A DNA stretch of 5,691 bases from JBEKZQ01 sp049509675 (GTDB lineage: Bacteria > Planctomycetota > Planctomycetia > Pirellulales > Thermoguttaceae): positions 1 to 5,691 of the forward strand of contig JBEKZQ010000448.1 of NCBI GenBank assembly GCA_049509675.1, written 5' to 3'. Position numbers and translations under genes: made by a program. The notes under the pieces are model-generated. The model saw only the letters and a program-made list of their open reading frames with translations. It ran no database searches and was not told where the DNA came from. Below are positions 1 to 5,666 of the stretch, in pieces (the stretch's first letter is position 1; each line of letters begins with the position of its first letter).

Positions 1-761
1 ACCCTCTTGCCCTTCTCGTCGGCGCGCGTCAGGTTCTGCAACGCCTGCTTGTCCAGGGCCGCCTCCTCGATCCAGGCTTCGATCTGCTCGGCGCTGTCGC
101 CGGTTCGCGGCAAGGGCATGAGATAATAATCCTTCTCGGCCACCAACTCGGCACGCGTGGCCAAGGCGGACATCTTGCAATCCCCCGTGTACAGCAGACC
201 GTGTTGCCGCAGTTGCTGGCGAACGCGGCGGATCAAGGGGAGATACAGGGGATCGTCGGCGGACTGGCCGGGCACGATGTCACAGGCCAGCATGTGGCTG
301 GTGGGCTGGGCGGCGGCTGCCATGAGTTTCAGTTGCGGCAAATCAGGACGATGATCTTTGCTGTGGCCGCGTTGCATCAGCCCATCGGGAGTGATGGCGT
401 GGTAGCCGAACGACGTGGTGCTGTCGAGCCGCACGCACTGGTAGGAGATCTCGTAGACCTCGCACGTCGCTTGCCAGAGATCCGCTTCCAGAGCCGACCA
501 GTCGGCATCGCGCAAGCGGCGGAGGATAATGCTCAAGCGGTCGTCAGCAAATTCGATCGGACGAAGGCTCCGCCCGATAAGGGTTTCCAACGTGTGGACA
601 TGGTTCTGTGCCCAATCCTGCACACTCACCTTGCGGTGATTGGACTGGGACAGCAGGAACGCCAGCCAAACGGTAGCCAGCCAACCATTGGACAGGCCCC
701 TGTGCAGATGGTGCGATCCAAGATGTCGCTCCAGGAGATCAGGGAAATTTAGCTGTTGCAT
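1..761 (-). CDS. IS1634-family DDE transposase, partial (C-terminal part beyond window edge)
   Basis: This is the N-terminal 253 codons of an insertion-sequence transposase, read from the ATG at 761-759 down to base 1 with no stop, so the C-terminal part lies outside the window. I translated it by hand. The N-terminal part contains a GLSNGWLATVWLAFLLS stretch (residues 22-38) and NHRK (41-44). The first catalytic Asp is D113 in V-R-L-D-S-T-T-S-F. The family-typical block G-H-S-K-D-H-R-P-D-L-P-Q follows at 132-143, then the A-D-D-P-L-Y-L-P stretch (168-175) and the second Asp, D194, in Y-T-G-D-C-K-M. The final Glu would lie beyond the edge. Family members usually have, from memory, about 20-30 more residues before the point where this one starts. 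Here an in-frame TAA lies just upstream, with only a TTG (764) as an alternative start. The gene may therefore be clipped at its 5' end, and I found no terminal inverted repeat. Confidence 0.85.
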   Translation of the reverse strand, partial: MQQLNFPDLLERHLGSHHLHRGLSNGWLATVWLAFLLSQSNHRKVSVQDWAQNHVHTLETLIGRSLRPIEFADDRLSIILRRLRDADWSALEADLWQATCEVYEISYQCVRLDSTTSFGYHAITPDGLMQRGHSKDHRPDLPQLKLMAAAAQPTSHMLACDIVPGQSADDPLYLPLIRRVRQQLRQHGLLYTGDCKMSALATRAELVAEKDYYLMPLPRTGDSAEQIEAWIEEAALDKQALQNLTRADEKGKR

Positions 762-784
762 CAACTCGTACCGCGGAACCCGTT

Positions 785-1756
785 ATGACCGCAAGGAAAT
801 CTTGCCCCAAGCCGTTGCGAGGGATCATTCCCCCGTTGGTGACGCCGCTTTCCGACCGCGACACGCTGGACGTACGCGGCCTGGAACGGCTTGTCGAACA
901 CGTTCTGGACGGCGGCGTTCAGGGCCTGTTCATCCTGGGCACCACCGGCGAGGGCCCGAGCCTGAGTTATCACTTGCGCTGCGAGTTGATCGAGCGGGTG
1001 TGCGAACAGGTGAGCGGCCGCCTGCCGGTCCTGGTGGGCGTGAGCGACACGTCGCTGGTGGAATCGCTCAATCTGGCAGGCTGTGCGGACGAGGCGGGGG
1101 CTGCGGCGGTAGTGGTTGCCGCCCCGTACTACTATCCGCTCGCGCAGGCGGAATTGCGACGGTACATCGAGCACCTGGCCGCGGCGATGCCGCGGCCGGT
1201 CCTGCTCTATAACGCCCCCGGCCAGACGAAGATCCGCTTCGAGTTGGACACGCTGCGACGGCTGCTGGGGGCTGCCAACATCATCGGCTTGAAGGACAGC
1301 TCGGCCGACATGATCTACTTCCACCGTGTTTTGCGGCTGGCGGCCGTGCGGCCCGATTGGTCCGTGCTGGTGGGACCGGAAGAGTTGCTGGCCGAGGCCG
1401 TGTGGCTGGGCGGGCATGGCGGAGTGTGCGGCGGCGCCAACCTCTGCCCACGCTTGTACGTCGATCTTTACCAGGCCGCAGCGGCCGGCGACACGGATCG
1501 GGTGGCCGACCTGCACGCGCAAGTGATGGCGATCGCGGGCGGCATCTATAGCGTCGGCTGCCCCGGGGGAGGCGTCATCCAGGGTCTGAAATCGGCCCTG
1601 GCCTTGTTGGGCATCTGCGACGACCTGCCCGCCGAGCCTTTTCCGCGCCTGGACGATCGCGGTCGCCAGCGCATCCGCAGGCACCTGGTCCATCTGGGAC
1701 TGGCGGCCGACGTGCCCGGGGAATCCATCTCAGCCGCGGAGGAAAATCATGCCTGA
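785..1756 (+). CDS. Dihydrodipicolinate synthase/N-acetylneuraminate lyase family protein
   Basis: A 323-residue (beta/alpha)8 class I aldolase or lyase of the DapA/NanA family, cytosolic, about the usual length. Visible family marks are G-T-T-G-E at 52-56, P-Y-Y-Y-P at 114-118, the catalytic Tyr142 in L-Y-N-A-P, and the Schiff-base lysine K170 in I-I-G-L-K-D-S-S. A glycine-rich stretch, G-G-H-G-G-V-C-G-G-A-N, follows later. The arginine that binds the substrate carboxylate in true DapA (E. coli R138, five residues after the catalytic Tyr) is Q147 here. The enzyme is therefore probably not the lysine-pathway synthase but another family activity, such as sugar-acid or sialic-acid aldolase or dehydratase; the substrate cannot be read from the sequence. 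The core fold begins near residue 11, so the ATG at 785 is a sensible start, although only a weak GCGGAA (773-778) precedes it. Its last 8 bases overlap the next gene. Confidence 0.88.
   Translation: MTARKSCPKPLRGIIPPLVTPLSDRDTLDVRGLERLVEHVLDGGVQGLFILGTTGEGPSLSYHLRCELIERVCEQVSGRLPVLVGVSDTSLVESLNLAGCADEAGAAAVVVAAPYYYPLAQAELRRYIEHLAAAMPRPVLLYNAPGQTKIRFELDTLRRLLGAANIIGLKDSSADMIYFHRVLRLAAVRPDWSVLVGPEELLAEAVWLGGHGGVCGGANLCPRLYVDLYQAAAAGDTDRVADLHAQVMAIAGGIYSVGCPGGGVIQGLKSALALLGICDDLPAEPFPRLDDRGRQRIRRHLVHLGLAADVPGESISAAEENHA
1738..1743 (+). promoter_or_regulatory. Shine-Dalgarno GGAGGA for the DUF4337 gene, inside the upstream lyase gene
   Basis: GGAGGA lies 5 bases before the ATG at 1749, within the last codons of the lyase gene. 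Together with the 8-base overlap (ATGCCTGA carries both start and stop), it indicates translational coupling of the two genes. Confidence 0.75.
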
Positions 1757-2303
1757 AGTCCCTTTGGAAGAAACGCAGGAAACGATCCACCATCACGCCC
1801 ATGAGTCCACGGAGAAGTGGATCATGGGGGTGGCGCTGACGGCGGCCGTGATGGCCGTGATGGCCGCCGTGACGGCGCTGCTGGCCGAACATCACGCCAA
1901 CGAAGCGATGATCGAGCAGATCCAGAGCGCCGATAGCTGGAACTACTATCAGGCCAAGGGCATCAAGGCCAACGTGTTGACCACCAAGATCGAACTGCGC
2001 GAAGCGCTGGGCAAGGAGGTGCGACCGGAAGATCGGGCGAAGCTGGCCGAATACGGCAACGAGCAGAAAGAGATAAAAGATAAGGCCGAAGGGCAGGAGC
2101 GCGCATCGAAGATCCACGTGGCCCGGCACACAACGCTTTCCTTCGGCGTGACCATGTTCCAGGTGGCCATTGCGGTGGGCGCGATTTCGGTGCTGACGAA
2201 GAAGAAACTCTTTTGGGCCGTATCGATCGCGTTTGGGCTGGTAGGCGCGGGCTTCCTCTCGGCGGGTCTTTGGGGGATATTCACCCCTGCCGTCGGGGCA
2301 TAG
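1749..2303 (+). CDS. DUF4337 domain-containing membrane protein
   Basis: A 184-residue inner-membrane protein that I match to DUF4337, a family without known function. A short charged, His-rich N terminus (HHHAH at 14-18) precedes a first hydrophobic helix at about 25-46. A long polar segment follows (about 47-128). It contains the family-like S-W-N-Y-Y-Q-A-K-G-I-K block at 63-73 and a Lys/Glu-rich, probably coiled-coil stretch around 92-122. Two more membrane helices lie at about 129-149 and 154-176, separated by a K-K-K turn at 151-153. The start is supported by GGAGGA 5 bases upstream, and the gene overlaps the end of the lyase gene by 8 bases. The two genes are probably made from one transcript, but nothing in the sequence says they act in one pathway. 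The stop TAG directly abuts the -35 box of the next promoter. Confidence 0.8.
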   Translation: MPEVPLEETQETIHHHAHESTEKWIMGVALTAAVMAVMAAVTALLAEHHANEAMIEQIQSADSWNYYQAKGIKANVLTTKIELREALGKEVRPEDRAKLAEYGNEQKEIKDKAEGQERASKIHVARHTTLSFGVTMFQVAIAVGAISVLTKKKLFWAVSIAFGLVGAGFLSAGLWGIFTPAVGA

Positions 2304-2332
2304 TTGACACACGCATCGGCCTCTGGCATACT
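2304..2332 (+). promoter_or_regulatory. Sigma-70-type promoter upstream of the URO-D-like gene
   Basis: A perfect TTGACA (2304-2309) is followed, after exactly 17 bases, by CATACT (2327-2332), which matches 4 of 6 consensus -10 positions. Transcription would begin near 2339 and give a leader of about 48 bases. The leader contains a 15-base pyrimidine tract (2352-2366) and the Shine-Dalgarno GGAGG (2373-2377). The -35 box starts on the base after the DUF4337 stop codon. It lies in the only sizeable gap between the lyase/DUF4337 pair and the methyltransferase-like genes, so it probably separates two transcription units. Confidence 0.65.
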
Positions 2333-2386
2333 GAGGATCCAGGTGCTCGTGCCCCCCTTTTCCCCCGTGCGTGGAGGCAGTTCCTC

Positions 2387-3586
2387 ATGTCCGCCGAGTT
2401 GGAACAGCGGTATGCCGAGCGGTTGCAGCGGTATGTCACGGCCATGCGGAACGGCAAGCCGGACCGCATACCGATCCGGCCGTTCGTGGCTGAGTTCACG
2501 GCAAAATACGCCGGCTATTCGGCCCAAGAGGTGACCCAGGATTACCAGAAGGCGCTGGCCGCCGCGAGGCGCTGCGCCGCCGACTTCGACTGGGACGCCG
2601 TGGTCGGCAACATGGTCTACGTGTGGACGGGGTTGGTGCAGGCGATCGGGCTGAAGTATTATGGGACCCCCGGCCTGGACTTGCCGCCGGACACCGCCTT
2701 TCAGTACCTCGAACCGTCGCCGGACCGGGCATGGATGCGCCCGGACGAGTACGACGCCCTGATCGCCGATCCGACCGGCTATCTGCTCAACGTCTGGCTG
2801 CCGCGGGTGTCGGCCGACGTGGCGCCGTTGGGCCAGCCGGCCACGATGCGCAACAACCTCTCGTTCCTCAAGGGCGGGATGGCGATGATGCAGTACTTCA
2901 CCGCGCTGGGCGATCAGGCGGCGCAACTGCGGCGCGAATCGGGCACCGTCTCGGCCATCGCCGGGATCCTCAAGGCCCCCTTCGACATCCTCGCCGACAA
3001 GCTGCGCGGCTATCTGGGCCTGTGCATGGACATGTACCAGCAGCCGCAAAAAGTCCTGGCCGCCTGCGAGGCGCTGGCCCCGCACTTGCTCCACGTGGCC
3101 CTCTCCGGCGCCGATCCGGACAAGAACGTTCCCATCGGCCTGTGGATGCACCGCGGCTGCGTCCCCTTCCTCTCGCCGCAGCAGTTCGAGCAGTTCTATT
3201 GGCCCACCTTGAAGTGGATCATCGAACAACTTTGGGCCCGCGGCCAGCAGACGCTGTTCTACGCCGAGGGCGAATGGAATCCCAATCTGAAATACATCGC
3301 CCAGTTGCCGGACCTGAGCATCATCTACCACGTGGATCGAGGGGATATCTTCGAGGTCCACAAGGCGGTAGGCCACAAGTTCTGCATCAGCGGCGGAATC
3401 CCCAATGATCTGCTGGCTTTCGGCACGCCGGACGACGTGCGGCAGTGCTGCAAAAAGGTGATCGACGGCGTGGCCCGCGACGGCGGTTACATCATGGATG
3501 CCAGCGCCATCATGCAGGACGATACCAGGGCGGAGAACCTGCGGGCGATGACCGAGTTCACGCGCGAATACGGAGTGTATAACTGA
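2387..3586 (+). CDS. URO-D superfamily protein, probable corrinoid-dependent methyltransferase component
   Basis: A 399-residue protein of the uroporphyrinogen decarboxylase (URO-D/MtaA/CmuA) superfamily. I chose the ATG at 2387 over the in-frame one at 2213 because GGAGG (2373-2377) precedes it, a promoter lies just upstream, and the earlier start would run through the DUF4337 gene. Family-like features are N-G-K-P-D-R-I-P-I at 22-30, the C-terminal I-S-G-G-I-P-N-D-L-L-A-F-G-T-P-D-D-V block (334-351), G-G-Y-I-M (366-370) and A-E-N-L-R-A-M (382-388). The arginine-rich N-terminal signature of heme-pathway decarboxylases is absent, so this is unlikely to be hemE. Where MtaA has its zinc ligands His-x-Cys and a later Cys, this protein has Tyr292, Glu294 (in Y-A-E-G-E-W) and Ala374. 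The small gene and corrinoid protein downstream support methyl transfer to or from a cobamide; the substrate is unknown. Confidence 0.82.
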   Translation: MSAELEQRYAERLQRYVTAMRNGKPDRIPIRPFVAEFTAKYAGYSAQEVTQDYQKALAAARRCAADFDWDAVVGNMVYVWTGLVQAIGLKYYGTPGLDLPPDTAFQYLEPSPDRAWMRPDEYDALIADPTGYLLNVWLPRVSADVAPLGQPATMRNNLSFLKGGMAMMQYFTALGDQAAQLRRESGTVSAIAGILKAPFDILADKLRGYLGLCMDMYQQPQKVLAACEALAPHLLHVALSGADPDKNVPIGLWMHRGCVPFLSPQQFEQFYWPTLKWIIEQLWARGQQTLFYAEGEWNPNLKYIAQLPDLSIIYHVDRGDIFEVHKAVGHKFCISGGIPNDLLAFGTPDDVRQCCKKVIDGVARDGGYIMDASAIMQDDTRAENLRAMTEFTREYGVYN

Positions 3587-3590
3587 GGAG
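3585..3590 (+). promoter_or_regulatory. Shine-Dalgarno GAGGAG for the 56-residue ORF
   Basis: GAGGAG begins within the stop codon of the URO-D-like gene (TGA, 3584-3586) and lies 6 bases before the ATG at 3597. It is the best-placed ribosome binding site in this stretch and is the main argument that the short reading frame is translated. Confidence 0.7.
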
Positions 3591-3596
3591 CTAACC

Positions 3597-3767
3597 ATGC
3601 CTGAGCAGCCGAAAACCGAGCGGGCCCCGGGGGCCTGCATCCCCTGGGAGGAAAAGAAGAAGGACTTTCCCCAGATCTGCGGCGACGAGGAGTTGGTCAA
3701 GCGCGTGTGGCAGCAGACCGACGCCCTGGGGTACATGTACATCTGGCAGGTTCTGCTCTCCTTTTAA
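3597..3767 (+). CDS. Small conserved-context hypothetical protein, 56 residues
   Basis: A short gene in the gap between the URO-D-like and corrinoid-protein genes. I do not recognise its family. It begins ATG CCT GAG with GAGGAG 6 bases upstream and ends at TAA 3765-3767. About 50 of its 56 codons end in G or C, as in the neighbouring genes, which argues for real coding. The protein is hydrophilic and charged for its first two thirds, with K-K-K at 20-22, two cysteines (14 and 28) and a D-E-E at 30-32. It ends in an aromatic and hydrophobic tail, Y-M-Y-I-W-Q-V-L-L-S-F (46-56). No signal peptide is evident, and the tail is too short for a sure membrane helix. Its place in the operon suggests an accessory part of the methyl-transfer system. 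It could also be the remnant of a longer protein. Confidence 0.65.
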   Translation: MPEQPKTERAPGACIPWEEKKKDFPQICGDEELVKRVWQQTDALGYMYIWQVLLSF

Positions 3768-3787
3768 CAGTTCTCGATGCTTTCCGC

Positions 3788-3793
3788 AGGGGA
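3788..3793 (+). promoter_or_regulatory. Shine-Dalgarno AGGGGA deciding the corrinoid protein start
   Basis: AGGGGA lies 7 bases before the ATG at 3801. The alternative in-frame ATG at 3777 has no purine-rich site before it, so translation most likely begins at 3801. Confidence 0.6.
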
Positions 3794-3800
3794 TGTCCCA

Positions 3801-4439
3801 ATGACAGAGCACAGCGATCTGATCGATGCGATTGCCCACGTCCGTGAAGCGCAGATCAAGTCGTTGGTGGGCGAGAAGATTGCGGCGGGCGTGGCGGCGG
3901 CCGAGATCCTCGCCGAGTGCAACCGCGGCATGACCGCCTTGGGCAATCGCTTCGCCTCCGGCGAGTGCTTCCTGCCGGAACTGATGGTCGGCGGGATGAT
4001 CATGAAGGGGCTGCTGAAGGAGTTGACGCCGCTGGCCGGCCCGGGCGGCGCCGGCCGCTCGGTGGGGACAGTCGTCATGGGCTCGGTGCAGCACGACGTC
4101 CACGACATCGGCAAGGACATCGTGATCATGATGCTGCGTGGCGTGGGGTTCGAGGTGGTCGACCTGGGCGTGGACGCCCCGCCCGAGCGGTTCGTCGACG
4201 CCATCCGTCAGCATCGGCCCGCGATCGTGGGCATGAGCGTGCTCTTGACCACCTGTTTCAAGTCGGTGGCGGCGACCGTCGAGGCGATCCGGGCGGCAAA
4301 CCTGCGCGGCGGGCTTTCGATCATGGTCGGCGGCGCGGCGGCCAGTGAATTGTTGGCCCAGAACACGGGCTGCGATTTCTACGGCAAGACAGCCGTCGAC
4401 GCCGTGCAGTTCGCCAGTCGGGTGCAGGGATTGAAGTGA
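3801..4439 (+). CDS. Corrinoid (cobalamin-binding) methyltransferase protein, MtaC/MtmC type
   Basis: A 212-residue cobamide carrier, the usual length for MtaC/MtmC/MtbC-type proteins and for the cobalamin module of MetH. Residues about 7-80 form the helical cap domain (B12-binding-2), with G-E-C-F-L-P-E-L-M at 54-62. The Rossmann-like B12 domain follows. It carries the full signature: D99-x-H101-x-x-G104 (D-V-H-D-I-G-K-D), with H101 as the expected lower axial cobalt ligand, then S146-x-L148 and G177-G178. The protein should shuttle a methyl group on Co(I)/Co(III) between two methyltransferase partners in the cytosol. The URO-D-like protein is the obvious partner. No second methyltransferase and no reductive activase is visible in the window. 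I place the start at 3801 because of the AGGGGA before it; starting at 3777 would add eight residues. Confidence 0.93.
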   Translation: MTEHSDLIDAIAHVREAQIKSLVGEKIAAGVAAAEILAECNRGMTALGNRFASGECFLPELMVGGMIMKGLLKELTPLAGPGGAGRSVGTVVMGSVQHDVHDIGKDIVIMMLRGVGFEVVDLGVDAPPERFVDAIRQHRPAIVGMSVLLTTCFKSVAATVEAIRAANLRGGLSIMVGGAAASELLAQNTGCDFYGKTAVDAVQFASRVQGLK

Positions 4440-4455
4440 ATCGGCAAGGGTTTGC

Positions 4456-5547
4456 ATGAACATGGCTGCGGGAATCCGGACGTGCGTCAGCAGAGGCGGT
4501 TGCGCAATCGCGCTCTGGCTGGCCGTCGCGCTCGCACGCGGCGAGGATTGGTCCCGAGAGGCGTTCGGCCATACGAGCTTCGATCTGGGGACGGTGGCCC
4601 GCGGAGCAAAGGTCGAACACCGCTTCCCGCTGCAAGACATCTGGGAAGAGGACGTACACATCGCGTCGGCCACCGCGAGTTGCGGCTGCACGACGCCCAC
4701 CATCACCAGGCCGTTGCTGAAGAAATGGGAGAGAGGCGAGATTGTCGCTTCGGTCGACACGCGCGAGTATCTAGGCCAGAAGGACGTAACGATCAAGGTG
4801 GTCTTCGACAAACCGTTTCCGGCGGAGACGCAGTTGACGCTGCACTGCTACATCCGCAGCGACGTGGTGGTGCAACCGGGCGTGGTGCAGTTCGGCCCCG
4901 TCACCCTTGCCGGCGACATGCTGCAGAAAGTGGCCATCAACTACGCCGGCCGCAGCGACTGGAAAATCCTCCGCGTGGAGAGCCCGAACCCCAACTTGTC
5001 GCCCAAAGTCGTGGAAACGGGCCGAGTGGGCGGGTCGGTCAACTACGAATTGCAGGTGACGCTCAAGGCGGGCACGCCGCCCGGCTACATCCGCGAACAA
5101 CTCATGCTCGTGACCAACGACAGCAACCCTCGCGCCAGCCGGGTGCCCGTGCCGGTCGAAGGACTCGTGCAGGCCGCGCTGACCGTCCACCCTTCGCCCT
5201 TGTACATGGGCACGGTCGAAGCCGGCCTCTCGATCAACCGTCCGCTGGTGATACGCGGGGAGACGCCGTTCCGGATCGTGCGCGTACAGTCCAGCGATGC
5301 GCGGTTTCAATGCGTCGCCCCGACGACGGCCAGCAGCCTGCAGCGTTTGGACGTGCTGTTTACGGGGGCCGCGCGGCCGGGACGCGTCAAAGGCAACATC
5401 CACATTGAAACCGATTCCGCGGCCGGGGCCTTGGATGCCGCCGTGTACGTCGACGTGACGGCGGTGAACCAGGCGGAACATGCCGTACACCAGCAAGAGG
5501 CGGCCGCAAAACGTTCCGCGCCGACCCCTTCGGGAATTGAACTATGA
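4456..5547 (+). CDS. Exported DUF1573 domain-containing protein
   Basis: A 363-residue secreted or periplasmic protein of the DUF1573 kind that is abundant in planctomycetes; its function is unknown. The N terminus has Arg8 and Arg13, then a hydrophobic stretch (C-A-I-A-L-W-L-A-V-A-L-A, 16-27), which looks like a signal peptide cleaved near 27-30. The first Ig-like DUF1573 module, about 37-145, has the hallmark F-D-L-G-T-V (42-47) and S-C-G-C-T-T-P (75-81). A middle segment contains Y-A-G-R-S-D-W. A second beta-rich module covers roughly 230-340. The tail (about 340-363) is polar and low in structure. AAGGG (4446-4450) precedes the ATG at 4456; a second in-frame ATG sits at 4462. Only 16 bases separate it from the corrinoid gene, so it may be co-transcribed, yet its export argues against a direct part in the cytosolic methyl transfer. 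Confidence 0.85.
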   Translation: MNMAAGIRTCVSRGGCAIALWLAVALARGEDWSREAFGHTSFDLGTVARGAKVEHRFPLQDIWEEDVHIASATASCGCTTPTITRPLLKKWERGEIVASVDTREYLGQKDVTIKVVFDKPFPAETQLTLHCYIRSDVVVQPGVVQFGPVTLAGDMLQKVAINYAGRSDWKILRVESPNPNLSPKVVETGRVGGSVNYELQVTLKAGTPPGYIREQLMLVTNDSNPRASRVPVPVEGLVQAALTVHPSPLYMGTVEAGLSINRPLVIRGETPFRIVRVQSSDARFQCVAPTTASSLQRLDVLFTGAARPGRVKGNIHIETDSAAGALDAAVYVDVTAVNQAEHAVHQQEAAAKRSAPTPSGIEL

Positions 5548-5552
5548 GGGCG

Positions 5553-5636
5553 AGTTTTCAGTTTTCAGTTTTCAGTTTTCAGTTTTCAGTTTTCAGTTTT
5601 CAGTTTTGAGATTTGAGATTTGAGATTTGGGATTTG
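5553..5636. repeat. Tandem heptamer array, 12 units
   Basis: Twelve head-to-tail 7-base units fill most of the 119-base space between the DUF1573 gene and the next gene. In order they are seven copies of AGTTTTC, one AGTTTTG, three AGATTTG and one GGATTTG. The first block is perfect and the second differs at positions 3 and 7, with the AGTTTTG unit as an intermediate between them. The array is AT-rich in a GC-rich surrounding and begins 5 bases after the DUF1573 stop. It resembles the short tandemly repeated heptamers known from cyanobacterial genomes. It has no reading frame of its own and no visible dyad symmetry. Confidence 0.97.
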
Positions 5637-5647
5637 GGAAGTTCAAT
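5620..5647 (+). promoter_or_regulatory. Possible promoter for the serC-like gene, -35 inside the heptamer array
   Basis: TTGAGA (5620-5625, 5 of 6 consensus) is followed after 16 bases by TTCAAT (5642-5647, 4 of 6). The start would fall near 5654, about 12 bases before the ATG at 5667. The same TTGAGA recurs at 5606 and 5613 because of the repeat, so the -35 assignment is tentative. Confidence 0.35.
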
Positions 5648-5666
5648 CATTAAACAGGACAACGAC

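Noticed and set aside
201..752. A 183-residue open frame on the + strand in the transposase region
   Set aside because: It is the antisense shadow of the transposase. The minus strand gives recognisable IS1634-type motifs; the + strand product resembles nothing.
761..1693. A 310-residue minus-strand frame upstream of the transposase that might extend it
   Set aside because: It is in a different frame from the transposase, is antisense to the lyase gene and shows no transposase motif.
1846..1868. Direct repeat of GTGATGGCC in the DUF4337 gene
   Set aside because: It encodes A-V-M-A-V-M in a membrane helix and is explained by repeated small hydrophobic codons.
2213..2386. Upstream ATG at 2213 as the start of the URO-D-like protein
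   Set aside because: It would overlap DUF4337 by about 90 bases in another frame and would place the start before the promoter. The ATG at 2387 has a good Shine-Dalgarno site.
2304..2386. Possible cobalamin riboswitch before the methyl-transfer genes
   Set aside because: The gap is 83 bases, much shorter than a cobalamin riboswitch, and I see no B12-box-like or paired structure.
1949..3742. A 597-residue open frame on the minus strand
   Set aside because: It runs antisense across the end of DUF4337, the whole URO-D-like gene and most of the small gene, and its product is low-complexity, His/Arg-rich and unlike any family. Long antisense frames are expected where codons end mostly in G or C.
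3591..4811. A 406-residue open frame on the minus strand
   Set aside because: It is antisense to the small gene, the corrinoid gene and the start of the DUF1573 gene, all of which have clear motifs or signals on the + strand.
5553..5636. Heptamer array read as a CRISPR or a terminator
   Set aside because: The units are contiguous 7-mers without spacers and without dyad symmetry, so neither fits.
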